DNA from: Anaerolineae bacterium
GTDB lineage: Bacteria > Chloroflexota > Anaerolineae > Caldilineales > Caldilineaceae
Assembly (NCBI GenBank): GCA_030432295.1
Contig: JAUIHI010000007.1
Span: 175,881-239,880, forward strand
Length of the DNA stretch: 64,000 nucleotides
Direction of reading: 5' to 3'
Program-made: the position numbers and the translations under genes
The notes under the pieces: model-generated
What the model saw: only the letters and a program-made list of their open reading frames with translations
Database searches by the model: none
What the model was told of the DNA's origin: nothing
Part shown: positions 26,595-35,346 of the stretch, in pieces
How the letters are laid out: each line of letters begins with the position of its first letter
Position numbering within the stretch: position 1 is the first letter of the stretch

Positions 26595-27005
26595 TTGTTT
26601 GAACAGATCGATCACATCGGGGTTGTCGTCAACAGCATCGATGACGCGTTGGCAACTTGGCGGGACACTCTGGGCTTTGCCCTGCTGGAACGCAAAGCTG
26701 TACCCGAACACGGCGTGGAAGTCGCCTTTGTGGACGCGGGCAACGGCACTGTGGAGTTCCTGGCCCCCACGGACCCGGAGAGCGGCACGGCCCGTTTTCT
26801 GGCCAGCCGGGGCGAGGGAACCCACCACATCTGCTTCGCTGTGGCGGATATTGCGGCTGCCCTGGCCGAACTGAAAAGCCAGGGCATGCGACTTATCGAC
26901 GAGACTCCCCGCCAGGGCGTCCACGGGCTGGTAGCCTTTGTCCACCCCAAAGCCGCCAACGGCGTAATGATTGAACTGCTCCAGAAGGTTCCCCACCACC
27001 CATGA
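26595..27005 (+). CDS. mce: Methylmalonyl-CoA epimerase
   Basis: Converts (S)- to (R)-methylmalonyl-CoA. 136 residues, one VOC domain repeat pair: FEQIDHIGVVV, FVDAGNGTVEFLAPTD, GEGTHHICFAV, HPKAANGVMIELLQ. Metal ligands in the family are His10-type, Gln/Glu, His and Glu; H (DHIGV), H (THHICF) and E (IELLQ) are visible. The start is the TTG at 26595 after GAGGAT. Confidence 0.93.
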   Translation: MFEQIDHIGVVVNSIDDALATWRDTLGFALLERKAVPEHGVEVAFVDAGNGTVEFLAPTDPESGTARFLASRGEGTHHICFAVADIAAALAELKSQGMRLIDETPRQGVHGLVAFVHPKAANGVMIELLQKVPHHP

Positions 27006-27793
27006 CCGTTCAAGCCCGCAGCCCCCGCGCCAATTCAATTTCGCTGGCTGCCTGGAACCAGGCAATCGACGATCTGATCCAAAGCCGGCGGGCCGAAGAA
27101 GCCATTCCCCGCATCCGCACAGTTCTAAAGAATTTCCCTCGCCACCTGCCCTCCTATTTTCGCCTGCTGCAAGCCATTTGGATTCTGCGCCGCTGGGACG
27201 AGGGCCAGGATTGGGCGCTGCGCCTGCTGCGAGCCGACCCCTGCAACGAACTGGCCTGGGCTGTGCTAGCCAACGCCGCGGAAGAGCGGGGCGCGCTGAG
27301 CGAGGCCAGAGGGTTTTGGAAGCGGGCCTTTGAGCAAGCGCCCTATAGCCAACACATCCGGGCGGGGGTGGTTCGCACGACACCCGGCAAAGTTGATCCC
27401 TTGCAACTGACATCCAACACTTTCGCAGCACTCTGCCGGATGGATGGCCGCTGGGCGCGGGCTGCTGAGCAATACACGGCCTTGCAGCAGGAATCTCCCC
27501 GGCGTGTGGACATTCAGTGTGCGTTGCTGGAATCCCTGTGGCGGGCGGAACGGCAACCGGAGGCGTTGCATTTGGCTGCTCAACTGTCGCGCCGGGAGCC
27601 GAATCTGCTCATCGGCTGGGTAGTCTCGGCCCAGGTGGGCGACGAGACGGATCAGGCCCTGGCCCAGGCTCCCCTGGCCAGCCTGGACGCAGATGGGGAA
27701 TATATGGCCGTGCGTTTTGGAACCGATCTTGTGCCGGACAGGGCCGCAACCATCAATGTTTCCAGCGAGGAAGCCGCCTGGATCGGTGAATAG
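27002..27793 (+). CDS. Tetratricopeptide-like repeat protein
   Basis: 263 residues of helical hairpins: IDDLIQSRRAEEAIPRIR, LPSYFRLLQAIWILRRWDEG, WAVLANAAEERGALSEA, then further weaker repeats. No signal or membrane segment. Its ATG overlaps the epimerase stop by four bases (ATGA). Function unknown. Confidence 0.78.
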   Translation: MTVQARSPRANSISLAAWNQAIDDLIQSRRAEEAIPRIRTVLKNFPRHLPSYFRLLQAIWILRRWDEGQDWALRLLRADPCNELAWAVLANAAEERGALSEARGFWKRAFEQAPYSQHIRAGVVRTTPGKVDPLQLTSNTFAALCRMDGRWARAAEQYTALQQESPRRVDIQCALLESLWRAERQPEALHLAAQLSRREPNLLIGWVVSAQVGDETDQALAQAPLASLDADGEYMAVRFGTDLVPDRAATINVSSEEAAWIGE

Positions 27794-27888
27794 ATAGTCT
27801 GCTACCGCGCCAAAATTCGGCAAAAAGGGGCGGGATCGGGTAAAGTATTATATTGGTTTCTATTTACAAAACATTGAGGGAGAACGAT

Positions 27889-28335
27889 ATGGAACGAACA
27901 TTTGTCATTATCAAGCCGGACGGCGTGCAGCGGGGACTGATCGGGGAGATTGTCGGGCGCTTTGAGAAGCGGGGGCTGAAGATTGCCGCCATGCGTTTCT
28001 TGCAGGTGAGCGACGAACTGGCCCGCAAACACTATGCGGTCCACGAAGGCAAGCCATTCTACGCCGGTCTGATCGAATATATCGTCAGCGGGCCGGTGGT
28101 GGCGCTTGTGCTGGAAGGCACCAGTTCCATTACAGTTGTGCGCAAAATGCTGGGCGCAACCAAACCTGCCGAAGCCGAACTGGGTTCGATTCGTGCCGAC
28201 TTTGGCATGGAAATCGGGCGCAATCTGGTCCACGGCAGCGACGGTCCCGACACTGCTGCCAGCGAAATCGCGCTCTGGTTTGGCGACGATCTGGTGGAGT
28301 GGAGCCGGGCGACGGATTCCTGGATTTTCGAGTAG
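27889..28335 (+). CDS. ndk: Nucleoside diphosphate kinase
   Basis: Balances NTP pools by phosphate transfer. 148 residues; TFVIIKPDGVQRGLIGEI at the N-terminus and the active-site His in NLVHGSDGPDTAASEI. ATG 27889 follows GAGGGAGAA. Convergent with rsfS across the hairpin at 28374-28443. Confidence 0.96.
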   Translation: MERTFVIIKPDGVQRGLIGEIVGRFEKRGLKIAAMRFLQVSDELARKHYAVHEGKPFYAGLIEYIVSGPVVALVLEGTSSITVVRKMLGATKPAEAELGSIRADFGMEIGRNLVHGSDGPDTAASEIALWFGDDLVEWSRATDSWIFE

Positions 28336-28373
28336 AGAATCGGACAGTCAGGGCAATTGCCCTGAAAAAGAAT

Positions 28374-28443
28374 TTGTATACACAGATAGGAAGAAACACG
28401 GAAAGCCAAGCAAATCCGTGTTTCTTCCTATCTGTGTATACAA
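28374..28443. terminator. Perfect 29-bp hairpin at convergent junction
   Basis: Arms 28374-28402 and 28415-28443 are perfectly complementary around a 12-base loop; a T run follows on the plus strand. Same family as 6923, 39001 and 63378. Lies between ndk and rsfS. Confidence 0.9.
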
Positions 28444-28489
28444 GATTTTTTATCCCGTAGCGCACTTGCACTACGTTATAGGCATTAAG

Positions 28490-28867
28490 TTATAGAATTT
28501 TCATCACCACATTGCCCTTTTGCCACAACTCTTCCAGCTTATAGAACTCTCTGGAATCCTTTGTGAAAAGGTGCAGAATCACATCCCCGTAGTCCAACAG
28601 CACCCAGCCACCGCCGCCCTCCTGCATTCCCTCGTGGTTGAGGGGGCGCACCCGCTGCTGAATGTGCAGCTTTTCGTGCAGGTCCTCGCGGATGGCGTTG
28701 CCCTGGCGCTCGTTGTCCATTGTGGCAATCACAAAATAGTCGGCGATGGATGTCTGCTCCCGCACATCCAGCAGCACAATCTCCTCCGCCTGCTTTTCCT
28801 CGATCAGTTCTACAATTTGTCGTGCCAATTCGTTGCTGTTCAGGGGTCCCTCCTCCGGGTGAAACAT
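28490..28867 (-). CDS. rsfS: Ribosomal silencing factor RsfS
   Basis: Binds L14 and blocks subunit joining under nutrient stress. 125 residues; IVELIEEKQAEEIVLLDVREQTSIADYFVIATM is diagnostic, with WVLLDYGDVILHLF near the end. The ATG at 28865-28867 is near the predicted start of transcription and has no strong binding site, so the leader is only about ten bases. Confidence 0.95.
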   Translation of the reverse strand: MFHPEEGPLNSNELARQIVELIEEKQAEEIVLLDVREQTSIADYFVIATMDNERQGNAIREDLHEKLHIQQRVRPLNHEGMQEGGGGWVLLDYGDVILHLFTKDSREFYKLEELWQKGNVVMKIL

Positions 28868-28884
28868 TGCCGATCACTGCACGT

Positions 28885-28913
28885 AGTGTAGCACAGGTGA
28901 GTCGCCTGCTCAA
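28885..28913 (-). promoter_or_regulatory. Promoter of rsfS
   Basis: TTGAGC (28908-28913), 17 bases, then TACACT (28885-28890) with TG at the extended -10 position. Confidence 0.65.
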
Positions 28914-28990
28914 CCAGCAGTGGCTGCGCTGTGCTAAATTGATAGTCAGTCAATTGATTGGTAGAATGTCAGAGAGAATCCTGCTGTATG

Positions 28991-28999
28991 TGCTATAGT
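28991..28999 (+). promoter_or_regulatory. Extended -10 promoter for the DUF2207 cassette
   Basis: TGCTATAGT (TATAGT at 28994-28999 plus TG). No -35 at proper distance. The hairpin at 29014-29047 would then lie in the leader. Confidence 0.5.
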
Positions 29000-29013
29000 A
29001 GCAGAAACCGGCC

Positions 29014-29047
29014 AGAAGTTCGACTTTTTGGAAAAGATCGAACTTCA
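29014..29047. repeat. Hairpin, AGAAGTTCGACTTT family
   Basis: GAAGTTCGACTTTT pairs with AAAAGATCGAACTTC with one bulge. In the leader of the DUF2207 gene. Confidence 0.8.
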
Positions 29048-29085
29048 CCCATTCATCACACCCAATCCAGTAGACAGGAGAACTG

Positions 29086-31062
29086 ATGTTTCCAAACATC
29101 CGTCGTCTACAATCTATTGCGCTGCTGGTCTTGCTGATCAGCCTTTTGGTCGCTCCATCCATCGCCCGCGCCCAGGAAAAATCCCTGGTCTGGGATCGTT
29201 TCGACGTGGACATCCTCGTCAATACCGATGGCACGTTCGATGTGGCCGAGCACCAACGCATCCGCTTCACCGCGGGCAGTTTCACCTTTGGCTACCGGGA
29301 AATCCCGGTCAATAAATTCGACCGCATCGATAACTGGGCCATGACCGATAGCAGCGGCAACAGCTATCAATTGACCTCCGGTGGTTCCCAGCCCTATACG
29401 TTTACAGTGGACGACAATGGCTATAGCTACGCCATCCGCTGGTATTTCCCCGCCGCTGCCGACACCAGCGAAACCTACTCTCTCAGCTATACCGTTCACG
29501 ACGGTCTGCGCATCTACGACGGCGGGGATCAGCTCTGGTGGAAGGCCATCTACAGCGACCGCAGCTATCCTGTGCTGGATGGCCGGGTAAACGTCACTGT
29601 CCCCGCCGAGATTCAGGAGTGGGCTGCCTACATCAACGGATTGGATGCCAAAGATTCTGCCTCGGCCACTGTGCTGGAAGGGCGCAAGACTGTCGTCTTC
29701 GACCTGGACCGGCGGCTCAACAGCGGCGAAGATTTTGAGATTCGGGTCCAGTTTCCCCACGGCGTTGTAGCTGGCACAGTGCAGAGTTGGCAGGCCCAGG
29801 CCGACCAGGAAGTGGCGGCCCAGGAAGCGCAACAGACATACGTTGACACCTGGGGACCCCTGGCCACACTGGGCTTTGGCGCGCTGGGTGCGATCTTTCT
29901 CTTTGGCGGTCCTGCCCTGCTTTATCTGCTCTGGTACAAACTGGGCCGAGACAAGCCCGTGGATATTGTGGCCGACTATCTGCCCGAACCGCCGGACGAT
30001 CTGCCGCCGGGTGTGGCAGGTGTGCTGCTGGACGAGCAGGCGGATATGGAGGACATCATCGCCACCCTGGTGGACCTGGCCCGGCGCAAGGCCATCAGCA
30101 TTACCCAAGTGAAAACAGGCACTTTTCTCACTTCGACTGATTTCATCTATCGCCGGGAACGGGATGACGTGCCCCTTTCTGCCTTTGAAAATGAACTGAT
30201 CAAAAGCGTCTTTGGCAAAAAGGATGAGGTCGAGCTTTCTGACCTGAAGAACAAGTTCTACAACAAAATCCCCAAGCTGAAGAAGGCACTATACGAAGAT
30301 GTGGCGGAGCGCCAGCTTTTCGTGCGCAACCCGGAAAGCGTGCGCAATCAGTACGGCTGTTTGGGCGTACTGCTGTTGGGGTTGGCGGGTGTCGTCGGTA
30401 TCGCGCTGGTCGGTCTCTTCGGCGATCTGACTGCCGCGGCTTTCCTGCCCGGTTTTGGGATGGGCGTCACCGCTTCTGGCTTTCTGATTCTCTCCCGCTT
30501 TATGCCCAAAAAGAGCGACAGAGGCTCGGAATCTGCGGCCCGCTGGCTGGCCTTCAAACGCTATCTGAAGGACATCGACCGCTACACGGACCTGGACGCG
30601 CAGAAGGAAATTTGGGATCGCTGGCTGCCCTATGCCATCGCCTTTGGGGTGGACAAAGGGTACATCCGCAAATTTGAGAAGGTGGACGCACCCGCGCCCG
30701 GCTGGTATATCCCCGACCCGACCCTCTACGGCCCCTATCGTCGCTGGTATTACGGCAGCGGCGGCACAGGTCCCGTGACGGCTGGTTCGGGCGGTGGGCT
30801 GGGTAAACTGGGCCGTCCTGGCAGCGAAGGGGGCAGTTTTGGCGGTAGCCTCAGTGACGCCAGTCGGGGCATGGGCAACAGCCTGACCAGTATGAGCGCA
30901 GGGCTGGGCGCGATGCTTTCCAGCGCCAGCACCACAATGACCAGCCGCCCGGCCAGTTCGTCGTCGTCTGGCGGCGGCTGGAGCGGTGGCGGCGGCGGCT
31001 TCTCCGGCGGTGGCGGGGGAGGCGGCGGCGGCGGTGGTGGTGGCGGTGGCGGGTTTGGATAA
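29086..31062 (+). CDS. DUF2207 membrane protein with Gly-rich tail
   Basis: 658 residues. Signal peptide (residues 1-29, ending ARA), an extracellular beta-rich DUF2207 domain ([19 protein letters not shown] onward), a membrane helix at about 258-285, a cytoplasmic segment, two further helices at about 421-466, and a glycine-rich end (residues about 625-658). DUF2207 proteins are envelope proteins of unknown role. First gene of a four-gene cassette with SPFH; ATG 29086 has AGGAGAAC upstream. Confidence 0.88.
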   Translation: MFPNIRRLQSIALLVLLISLLVAPSIARAQEKSLVWDRFDVDILVNTDGTFDVAEHQRIRFTAGSFTFGYREIPVNKFDRIDNWAMTDSSGNSYQLTSGGSQPYTFTVDDNGYSYAIRWYFPAAADTSETYSLSYTVHDGLRIYDGGDQLWWKAIYSDRSYPVLDGRVNVTVPAEIQEWAAYINGLDAKDSASATVLEGRKTVVFDLDRRLNSGEDFEIRVQFPHGVVAGTVQSWQAQADQEVAAQEAQQTYVDTWGPLATLGFGALGAIFLFGGPALLYLLWYKLGRDKPVDIVADYLPEPPDDLPPGVAGVLLDEQADMEDIIATLVDLARRKAISITQVKTGTFLTSTDFIYRRERDDVPLSAFENELIKSVFGKKDEVELSDLKNKFYNKIPKLKKALYEDVAERQLFVRNPESVRNQYGCLGVLLLGLAGVVGIALVGLFGDLTAAAFLPGFGMGVTASGFLILSRFMPKKSDRGSESAARWLAFKRYLKDIDRYTDLDAQKEIWDRWLPYAIAFGVDKGYIRKFEKVDAPAPGWYIPDPTLYGPYRRWYYGSGGTGPVTAGSGGGLGKLGRPGSEGGSFGGSLSDASRGMGNSLTSMSAGLGAMLSSASTTMTSRPASSSSSGGGWSGGGGGFSGGGGGGGGGGGGGGGGFG

Positions 31063-31146
31063 AAAGGAAATAGAGGGTGATGGGATTCTGAGACATCTAC
31101 AGGACGCCATCACCCCATTTACCCCATCATTTCAAAGGAGTTGCTC

Positions 31147-31680
31147 ATGCGTGGAGGCGGTCGTATCGTCGGCCTGATTATTATCGCGATTGCTGTATTG
31201 CTCTTTCTTGGCTGGTCGGCTACGGTTGTGGCGTCCGGTGCGACTGGGGGCGGAATGGTGCTGGGCATCTTTGTAGCGCTGCTGGTCTGCGCGCCGCTGG
31301 TGGGTGTGGGTCTCTATTTGCAGCGCCAGGGCAGCCAGGAGAATACCCAATTTGCCCAGGTGGAGCAGGAGAAGAAACTGCTCAATATGGTGCTGACCCA
31401 GGGCCAGGTCAACATCTCGGAGATTGTGGTCGCTCTGCAAAAACCCACGGATGAAGTGGAGGATATGATCCGTAATCTGGTGGGCAAACAGTTGTTCAGT
31501 GGTGCCATCAACTGGGACAAAGGCGTTCTGTATAGCGTGGAAAGCCAGAGCCTGACCGACGGCAAGAAGTGTCCCAACTGTGGCGGCGAACTGGCCTTTG
31601 CCGGCAAAGGGCTGATCGAATGTCCCTGGTGTGGGGCTGAGGTCTTTTTGACAAAACGGGCAGCGGCCTCTACGGAGTAG
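31147..31680 (+). CDS. Membrane protein with C-terminal zinc ribbon
   Basis: 177 residues: two membrane helices (about residues 5-28 and 34-57), a cytoplasmic helical segment that resembles a small winged helix (LTQGQVNISEIVVALQKPTDEV), and a zinc ribbon CPNC...CPWC (Cys141, Cys144, Cys159, Cys162). The ATG at 31147 follows AAAGGAG. Part of the DUF2207-SPFH cassette. No family assigned. Confidence 0.82.
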   Translation: MRGGGRIVGLIIIAIAVLLFLGWSATVVASGATGGGMVLGIFVALLVCAPLVGVGLYLQRQGSQENTQFAQVEQEKKLLNMVLTQGQVNISEIVVALQKPTDEVEDMIRNLVGKQLFSGAINWDKGVLYSVESQSLTDGKKCPNCGGELAFAGKGLIECPWCGAEVFLTKRAAASTE

Positions 31681-31757
31681 CTTCCGTCATATCAATCTTA
31701 ACATCGCAAGCGCAGACTACGGGCGTTCTTATACCCATCGAATCAAAGGAGACTCGC

Positions 31758-32435
31758 ATGACCAATCCGTTTGTGGACAAGGCCAAAGAGAATATGGGCA
31801 CCATCGAGCGGCTGCTGAAAGGGCTGCCGATTGTACGGGGCTATGTGGACAAGGAACTGCGCCGGGATGCCGATTATCGCCTGCGCCAGACGATCGCGGG
31901 TACGCTGGAAGTCGAAAAGCAGCGGATGCACGACCTGCAAAAGAAGCTGCTCAAAAGCGGCGGTCTACTCTATATGGACGATCTGGACAGTGCGATTACC
32001 CGTGTCCAAAAGCTGGCCGACCGGGTGAAGACTGCCAGCTACGGCTTTGCCGGTCTGCTGGACGCGGTGAAAATCCAGGAAGACCAGCTCGACGCCCTCC
32101 ATCGCTTCGATGTGGGGCTGGCCGCACGCACCTACGAAGTACAGGAAGCCGTGGACAGCCTGGGCAGCGCGGTGGAAGCCAAGACCGGCATCGGCGACGC
32201 TATCGACAGTTTGACCGAAAAGCTGGGCGAACTCAACCGGCTCTACGATGCCCGCCACAAAGCTGTGGAAGACCCGGGCGCACTCTCCGCTGCGCCTGTG
32301 GTGGAAGAGGAATGGATGCAGGCCGCGGATGCGGCAGCCGCGGATTCCGTGGCTGATGACTCTGCCCCTGCCGACGGCAATGGCGAGGAAAAAGAAGGAC
32401 TTTTCAAGCGGATTTTTGATAGGGATGACAAGTAG
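31758..32435 (+). CDS. Coiled-coil protein of the SPFH cassette
   Basis: 225 residues, helical throughout, for example LRQTIAGTLEVEKQRMHDLQ and SAITRVQKLADRVKTASY, then a disordered acidic tail ending KEGLFKRIFDRDDK. No membrane segment or signal. Resembles PspA-like coiled coils in pattern only. Adjacent to the SPFH gene, suggesting it binds the same membrane complex (inference). Confidence 0.75.
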   Translation: MTNPFVDKAKENMGTIERLLKGLPIVRGYVDKELRRDADYRLRQTIAGTLEVEKQRMHDLQKKLLKSGGLLYMDDLDSAITRVQKLADRVKTASYGFAGLLDAVKIQEDQLDALHRFDVGLAARTYEVQEAVDSLGSAVEAKTGIGDAIDSLTEKLGELNRLYDARHKAVEDPGALSAAPVVEEEWMQAADAAAADSVADDSAPADGNGEEKEGLFKRIFDRDDK

Positions 32436-32451
32436 TCGAAATATTAGCGAA

Positions 32452-32503
32452 TAGGTATTGGGCAAAGTTCGTCGTCCCGACGAAATATCCAATACCCAAT
32501 ACC
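32452..32503. repeat. Hairpin, TATTGGGTATT family with TTCGTCG centre
   Basis: AGGTATTGGG pairs with CCCAATACCC; a second 7-bp stem TTCGTCG/CGACGAA is nested (32468-32484). Lies between the coiled-coil and SPFH genes. Confidence 0.75.
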
Positions 32504-32522
32504 CACGAGGGAGACAATTTCT

Positions 32523-33581
32523 ATGCCAAGAATTATTGACGTAATCGACGCCCCGGATCAGGGGCCAAATGATCTGGTGGTGCGCAAGCCGGAGATCGGC
32601 GCGGGGGATTTCCGCTTCGGCAGCCAGGTGATTGTGCGGGAGAGCCAGCGGGCCGTCTTCTACCGGGACGGCAAATCGATGGACACCTTCGATCCGGGCC
32701 GCCATACCATCAGCACAGCCAACCTGCCCCTCCTTTCCAGCCTATTGCGCCTGGGCACAAGCGGCAAGGACATCTTTACCGCTGAAGTCTATTTTGTGAA
32801 TATGCGGGAGTTCACCGACCAGAAGTGGGGGACACCCGAACCCATCACCCTGCGCGATACAGATTTGGGGCTGGTGCGCCTGCGGGCTTTCGGCCAGTAC
32901 ACAATGCAGGTGGAAGACCCCAAACGCTTCGTGGACCAGTTTGTGGGAACCCAGGGCGTCTACCGCACGGCCCAGATCAGCGACTATCTGCGGGGTATCG
33001 TCATCAGCCGTATGACCGATGTGCTGGGCGAAAACATGACCAGCATTCTCGACCTGCCCAAACTCTTTGACGAGTTCAGCGCGGCTATGCGATCGGCCCT
33101 GCAGGAAGACTTCTCGGCTATGGGTATCTCCCTGCGCCAGTTCCGGGTCGTTTCCATCAGCCCCACCGAAGATACGGCCAAGGCCATCGACGAGCGGGCC
33201 AGTATGGGCGCGATTGGGGATATGGGCGCGTATATGCAGTTCAAGACAGCCCGTGCCATCGGCGACAGCGCCCAGCAGGAAGGCTCCGGCGGCGGCGAAG
33301 GGCTGGGTATGGGTGCGGGTCTCGGTATGGGCATGGGCATGGCCGGGATGATCTCCCAGGCCATGGGCCAGGGCAACCAGCAGGCCGCGCCCCAGCAGAG
33401 TGCTGGCGCTGCTGCCGCGGCCGCGCCGTCTGTGATGACGCTGGAAGAAGCCGCGGCTTACCTGAAGGTGGGCAATGCAGATATTCAGTCGCTGATCGAC
33501 GACGGCTCGATTCCCGCCAAGAAGATCGGCAGCCAGTACCGAATCAGCAAGAGTGCCATCGATAGTTTCCTGGCGAGCTAA
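32523..33581 (+). CDS. SPFH-domain protein fused to a MerR/excisionase-type HTH
   Basis: 352 residues. SPFH domain about residues 20-250 (VIVRESQRAVFYRDG, GTPEPITLRDTDLGLVRLRAFGQYTMQV, FVDQFVGTQG), of the YdjI-like branch; then a Gly/Met-rich linker (GEGLGMGAGLGMGMGMAG) and, at about 304-352, the helix-turn-helix VMTLEEAAAYLKVGNADIQS with IPAKKIGSQYRISKSAID. The HTH on an SPFH protein is unusual; this branch often carries zinc ribbons instead. ATG after GAGGGAG. Confidence 0.9.
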   Translation: MPRIIDVIDAPDQGPNDLVVRKPEIGAGDFRFGSQVIVRESQRAVFYRDGKSMDTFDPGRHTISTANLPLLSSLLRLGTSGKDIFTAEVYFVNMREFTDQKWGTPEPITLRDTDLGLVRLRAFGQYTMQVEDPKRFVDQFVGTQGVYRTAQISDYLRGIVISRMTDVLGENMTSILDLPKLFDEFSAAMRSALQEDFSAMGISLRQFRVVSISPTEDTAKAIDERASMGAIGDMGAYMQFKTARAIGDSAQQEGSGGGEGLGMGAGLGMGMGMAGMISQAMGQGNQQAAPQQSAGAAAAAAPSVMTLEEAAAYLKVGNADIQSLIDDGSIPAKKIGSQYRISKSAIDSFLAS

Positions 33582-33587
33582 CGAAAT

Positions 33588-33620
33588 AGAAGTCCGACTT
33601 TTCGGAAAAGTCGGACTTCT
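33588..33620. terminator. Perfect 15-bp hairpin, AGAAGTCCGACTTTT
   Basis: Arms 33588-33602 and 33606-33620 around a 3-base loop, directly after the SPFH stop. Can terminate rightward transcription; member of the AGAAGTTCG family. Confidence 0.9.
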
Positions 33621-33630
33621 GGTATACGAC

Positions 33631-33681
33631 GTGAAACGAGAAAGGTGAGATCGAACTTCGATCTCACCTTTCTCGTTTCAC
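33631..33681. terminator. 25-bp near-perfect palindrome
   Basis: Arms 33631-33655 and 33657-33681 pair perfectly with a single central base. It follows the pspC stop on the minus strand. Words GTGAAACG and GAGATCG are shared with 39620-39680. Confidence 0.9.
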
Positions 33682-33700
33682 GCTTCAATTGGTCCGCGTT

Positions 33701-34000
33701 CTATTCTTCCTGTCCCGAAACCTTCTTCTTCACTTCTTCCACCACCTGGCGGCCTTTCTCAGCCACCTCCTGCACCCCCGCCTCCATCACAGCTTTGGGT
33801 TCTGTCTCCACACTGTCGTCTTTGGGCACAATCATCCACATCAAAATATAGAGCACCCCCGTGCTGCCGACGCCGAAGACAAGACCCGCGGCGAAAATCA
33901 ACCGGATAATTGTCGGGTCAATATCGAAATACTCTCCCAGACCGCCACAGACACCCTCAATCATTTTGTCGCTGGTACTGCGTGTCAATCGCTTTTTCAC
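33701..34000 (-). CDS. pspC: PspC-domain envelope stress protein
   Basis: 99 residues; KKRLTRSTSDKMIEGVCGGLGEYFDIDPTIIRLIFA is the PspC signature, followed by one membrane helix (VFGVGSTGVLYILMWMIV) and a charged tail. Starts with GTG at 33998-34000, nine bases after AGGAG. Convergent with the SPFH gene, an association seen in PspA-type envelope stress systems. Confidence 0.94.
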   Translation of the reverse strand: MKKRLTRSTSDKMIEGVCGGLGEYFDIDPTIIRLIFAAGLVFGVGSTGVLYILMWMIVPKDDSVETEPKAVMEAGVQEVAEKGRQVVEEVKKKVSGQEE

Positions 34001-34159
34001 TGTTTGTTTCTCCTCAGTGTGAGTCAATCCATTTGTACTGCGTTCACAGGACAATACGAAGTGGGGGAGGAAAATGTTTCGGCCTGAGAAAACAGCCTTG
34101 CGTAATCTTACGCCGCGCCGTATAGTGGAATCCATTCGGGTTACTGGATATTCAATTTG

Positions 34160-34168
34160 TGATAGAAT
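34160..34168 (+). promoter_or_regulatory. Extended -10 promoter of the DUF4160/DUF2442 pair
   Basis: TGATAGAAT with TG at 34160-34161 and TAGAAT at 34163-34168. A -35 was not found. Confidence 0.45.
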
Positions 34169-34184
34169 ACACGAGGAGCAGTCA

Positions 34185-34457
34185 ATGAGTCCAAAAGTTC
34201 TGGAGGCTGGCCCGTATATTTTTTGGTTTCACAGCTACGATGCACGCTTTGAGAACCGCGCCAGCATACATATCGGGCGTAGTTCGCAGGATGATGAAAA
34301 CGATGCCAAAGTCTGGTTGGAGCCAGAAATTGAAGTGGCCCGCTCTGGTCGTCGATTACGCAGGCACGAATTGCGGACTGTCTTGGCAATTGTTGAAGAG
34401 AACCAAGCGTTCTTCCTGGAGGAATGGCATGAGTACAAACGTCGCGCTGGTGGATGA
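34185..34457 (+). CDS. DUF4160 family protein
   Basis: 90 residues: VLEAGPYIFWFHSYDARFENRASIHIGR, AKVWLEPEIEVARSGRRLRRHELRTVLAIVEENQAFFLEEW, the DUF4160 pattern. ATG 34185 with GAGGAGC upstream. It overlaps the DUF2442 gene by 29 bases; such pairs are read as toxin-antitoxin-like. Confidence 0.88.
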   Translation: MSPKVLEAGPYIFWFHSYDARFENRASIHIGRSSQDDENDAKVWLEPEIEVARSGRRLRRHELRTVLAIVEENQAFFLEEWHEYKRRAGG

Positions 34458-34764
34458 AAAGCTTCAGATCAAACGATACAAAATTCAACATTCGGTTTCC
34501 GATTACACTTTCCCTGTAGAAGCATCGATTCATCAGGTAGAATTTGATGAGTCATTTCTAACCATTGAATTGTCCGATGGTAGACGACTGTCAATTCCTC
34601 TCTGGTGGATTCCGACAGTCTATCACGCCGATCCGCAGGAACGGCAGAAGTATGAGATCAGCCGCAACCGCAAGATGATTATTTGGGACCCGGATAAATG
34701 CGCAATCAACGATGAGGTTCGCATTGCCGATTACTTGGGACCTGTGACAGAACCGTCATTATAG
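34429..34764 (+). CDS. DUF2442 family protein
   Basis: 111 residues: VEFDESFLTIELSDGRRLSIPLWWIPTVYHADPQERQ, ISRNRKMIIWDPDKCAINDEVRIADYL, the DUF2442 pattern. ATG 34429, preceded by GGAGG inside the upstream gene. Overlap makes coupling likely. Confidence 0.88.
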   Translation: MSTNVALVDEKLQIKRYKIQHSVSDYTFPVEASIHQVEFDESFLTIELSDGRRLSIPLWWIPTVYHADPQERQKYEISRNRKMIIWDPDKCAINDEVRIADYLGPVTEPSL

Positions 34765-34788
34765 CAACTGAAACGTAGAGTGATCGAA

Positions 34789-35346
34789 ATGGTCCCCAAA
34801 ACCGACTTCCTGGCCGATCTACGCGCCCGCATCCACGAACACGCGCAACAGGTGACATCCGTCTTCCTGGAACTGGACGACGCCCAACTGGCCTGGCAGC
34901 CCAAGCCTGGCGAGTGGAATGTCCTCCAATGCTTCGATCACCTGAACCTGACCCACGACTACTACGCGCCCAAAATTGAGGATGGGCTGGCCCAGCGCCG
35001 CCCGGCAAATCCGGCTGACGACAGCTATGCCCCCTCCTTCTGGGGACGCATTTATATGCACTTCTCCTTCAATCCCAAATACAGCTTTCCCACTCCGCCG
35101 ACCGTCACACCCGCCGACGACTGCCTGAGCCGGGATGTACTGCACCGCTATCTGGCAAAACAGGAGGCCCTGCTGCAAACGCTGGACGCTGCCGCCGCCA
35201 TCGATCTGCGCGCCACAACCGTTCCCATCGAAAAATTTGTGCGCTTCAACCTGGGCGACTGCCTAAAAGTCATCGTCTACCACGACCGACTGCACATCGG
35301 TCAGGCCGAACGCGTACTGCAAGCACTTCAGGAAAAATCCGCGTGA
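34789..35346 (+). CDS. DinB-like metal-dependent protein
   Basis: 185 residues of the DinB/YfiT four-helix fold: LDDAQLAWQPKPGEWNVLQCFDHL (His of the metal triad), VIVYHDRLHIGQ (two His). The exact function varies; many are thiol-transferases or of unknown substrate. A GTG at 34780 is an alternative start. The end overlaps the start of the next gene. Confidence 0.82.
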   Translation: MVPKTDFLADLRARIHEHAQQVTSVFLELDDAQLAWQPKPGEWNVLQCFDHLNLTHDYYAPKIEDGLAQRRPANPADDSYAPSFWGRIYMHFSFNPKYSFPTPPTVTPADDCLSRDVLHRYLAKQEALLQTLDAAAAIDLRATTVPIEKFVRFNLGDCLKVIVYHDRLHIGQAERVLQALQEKSA

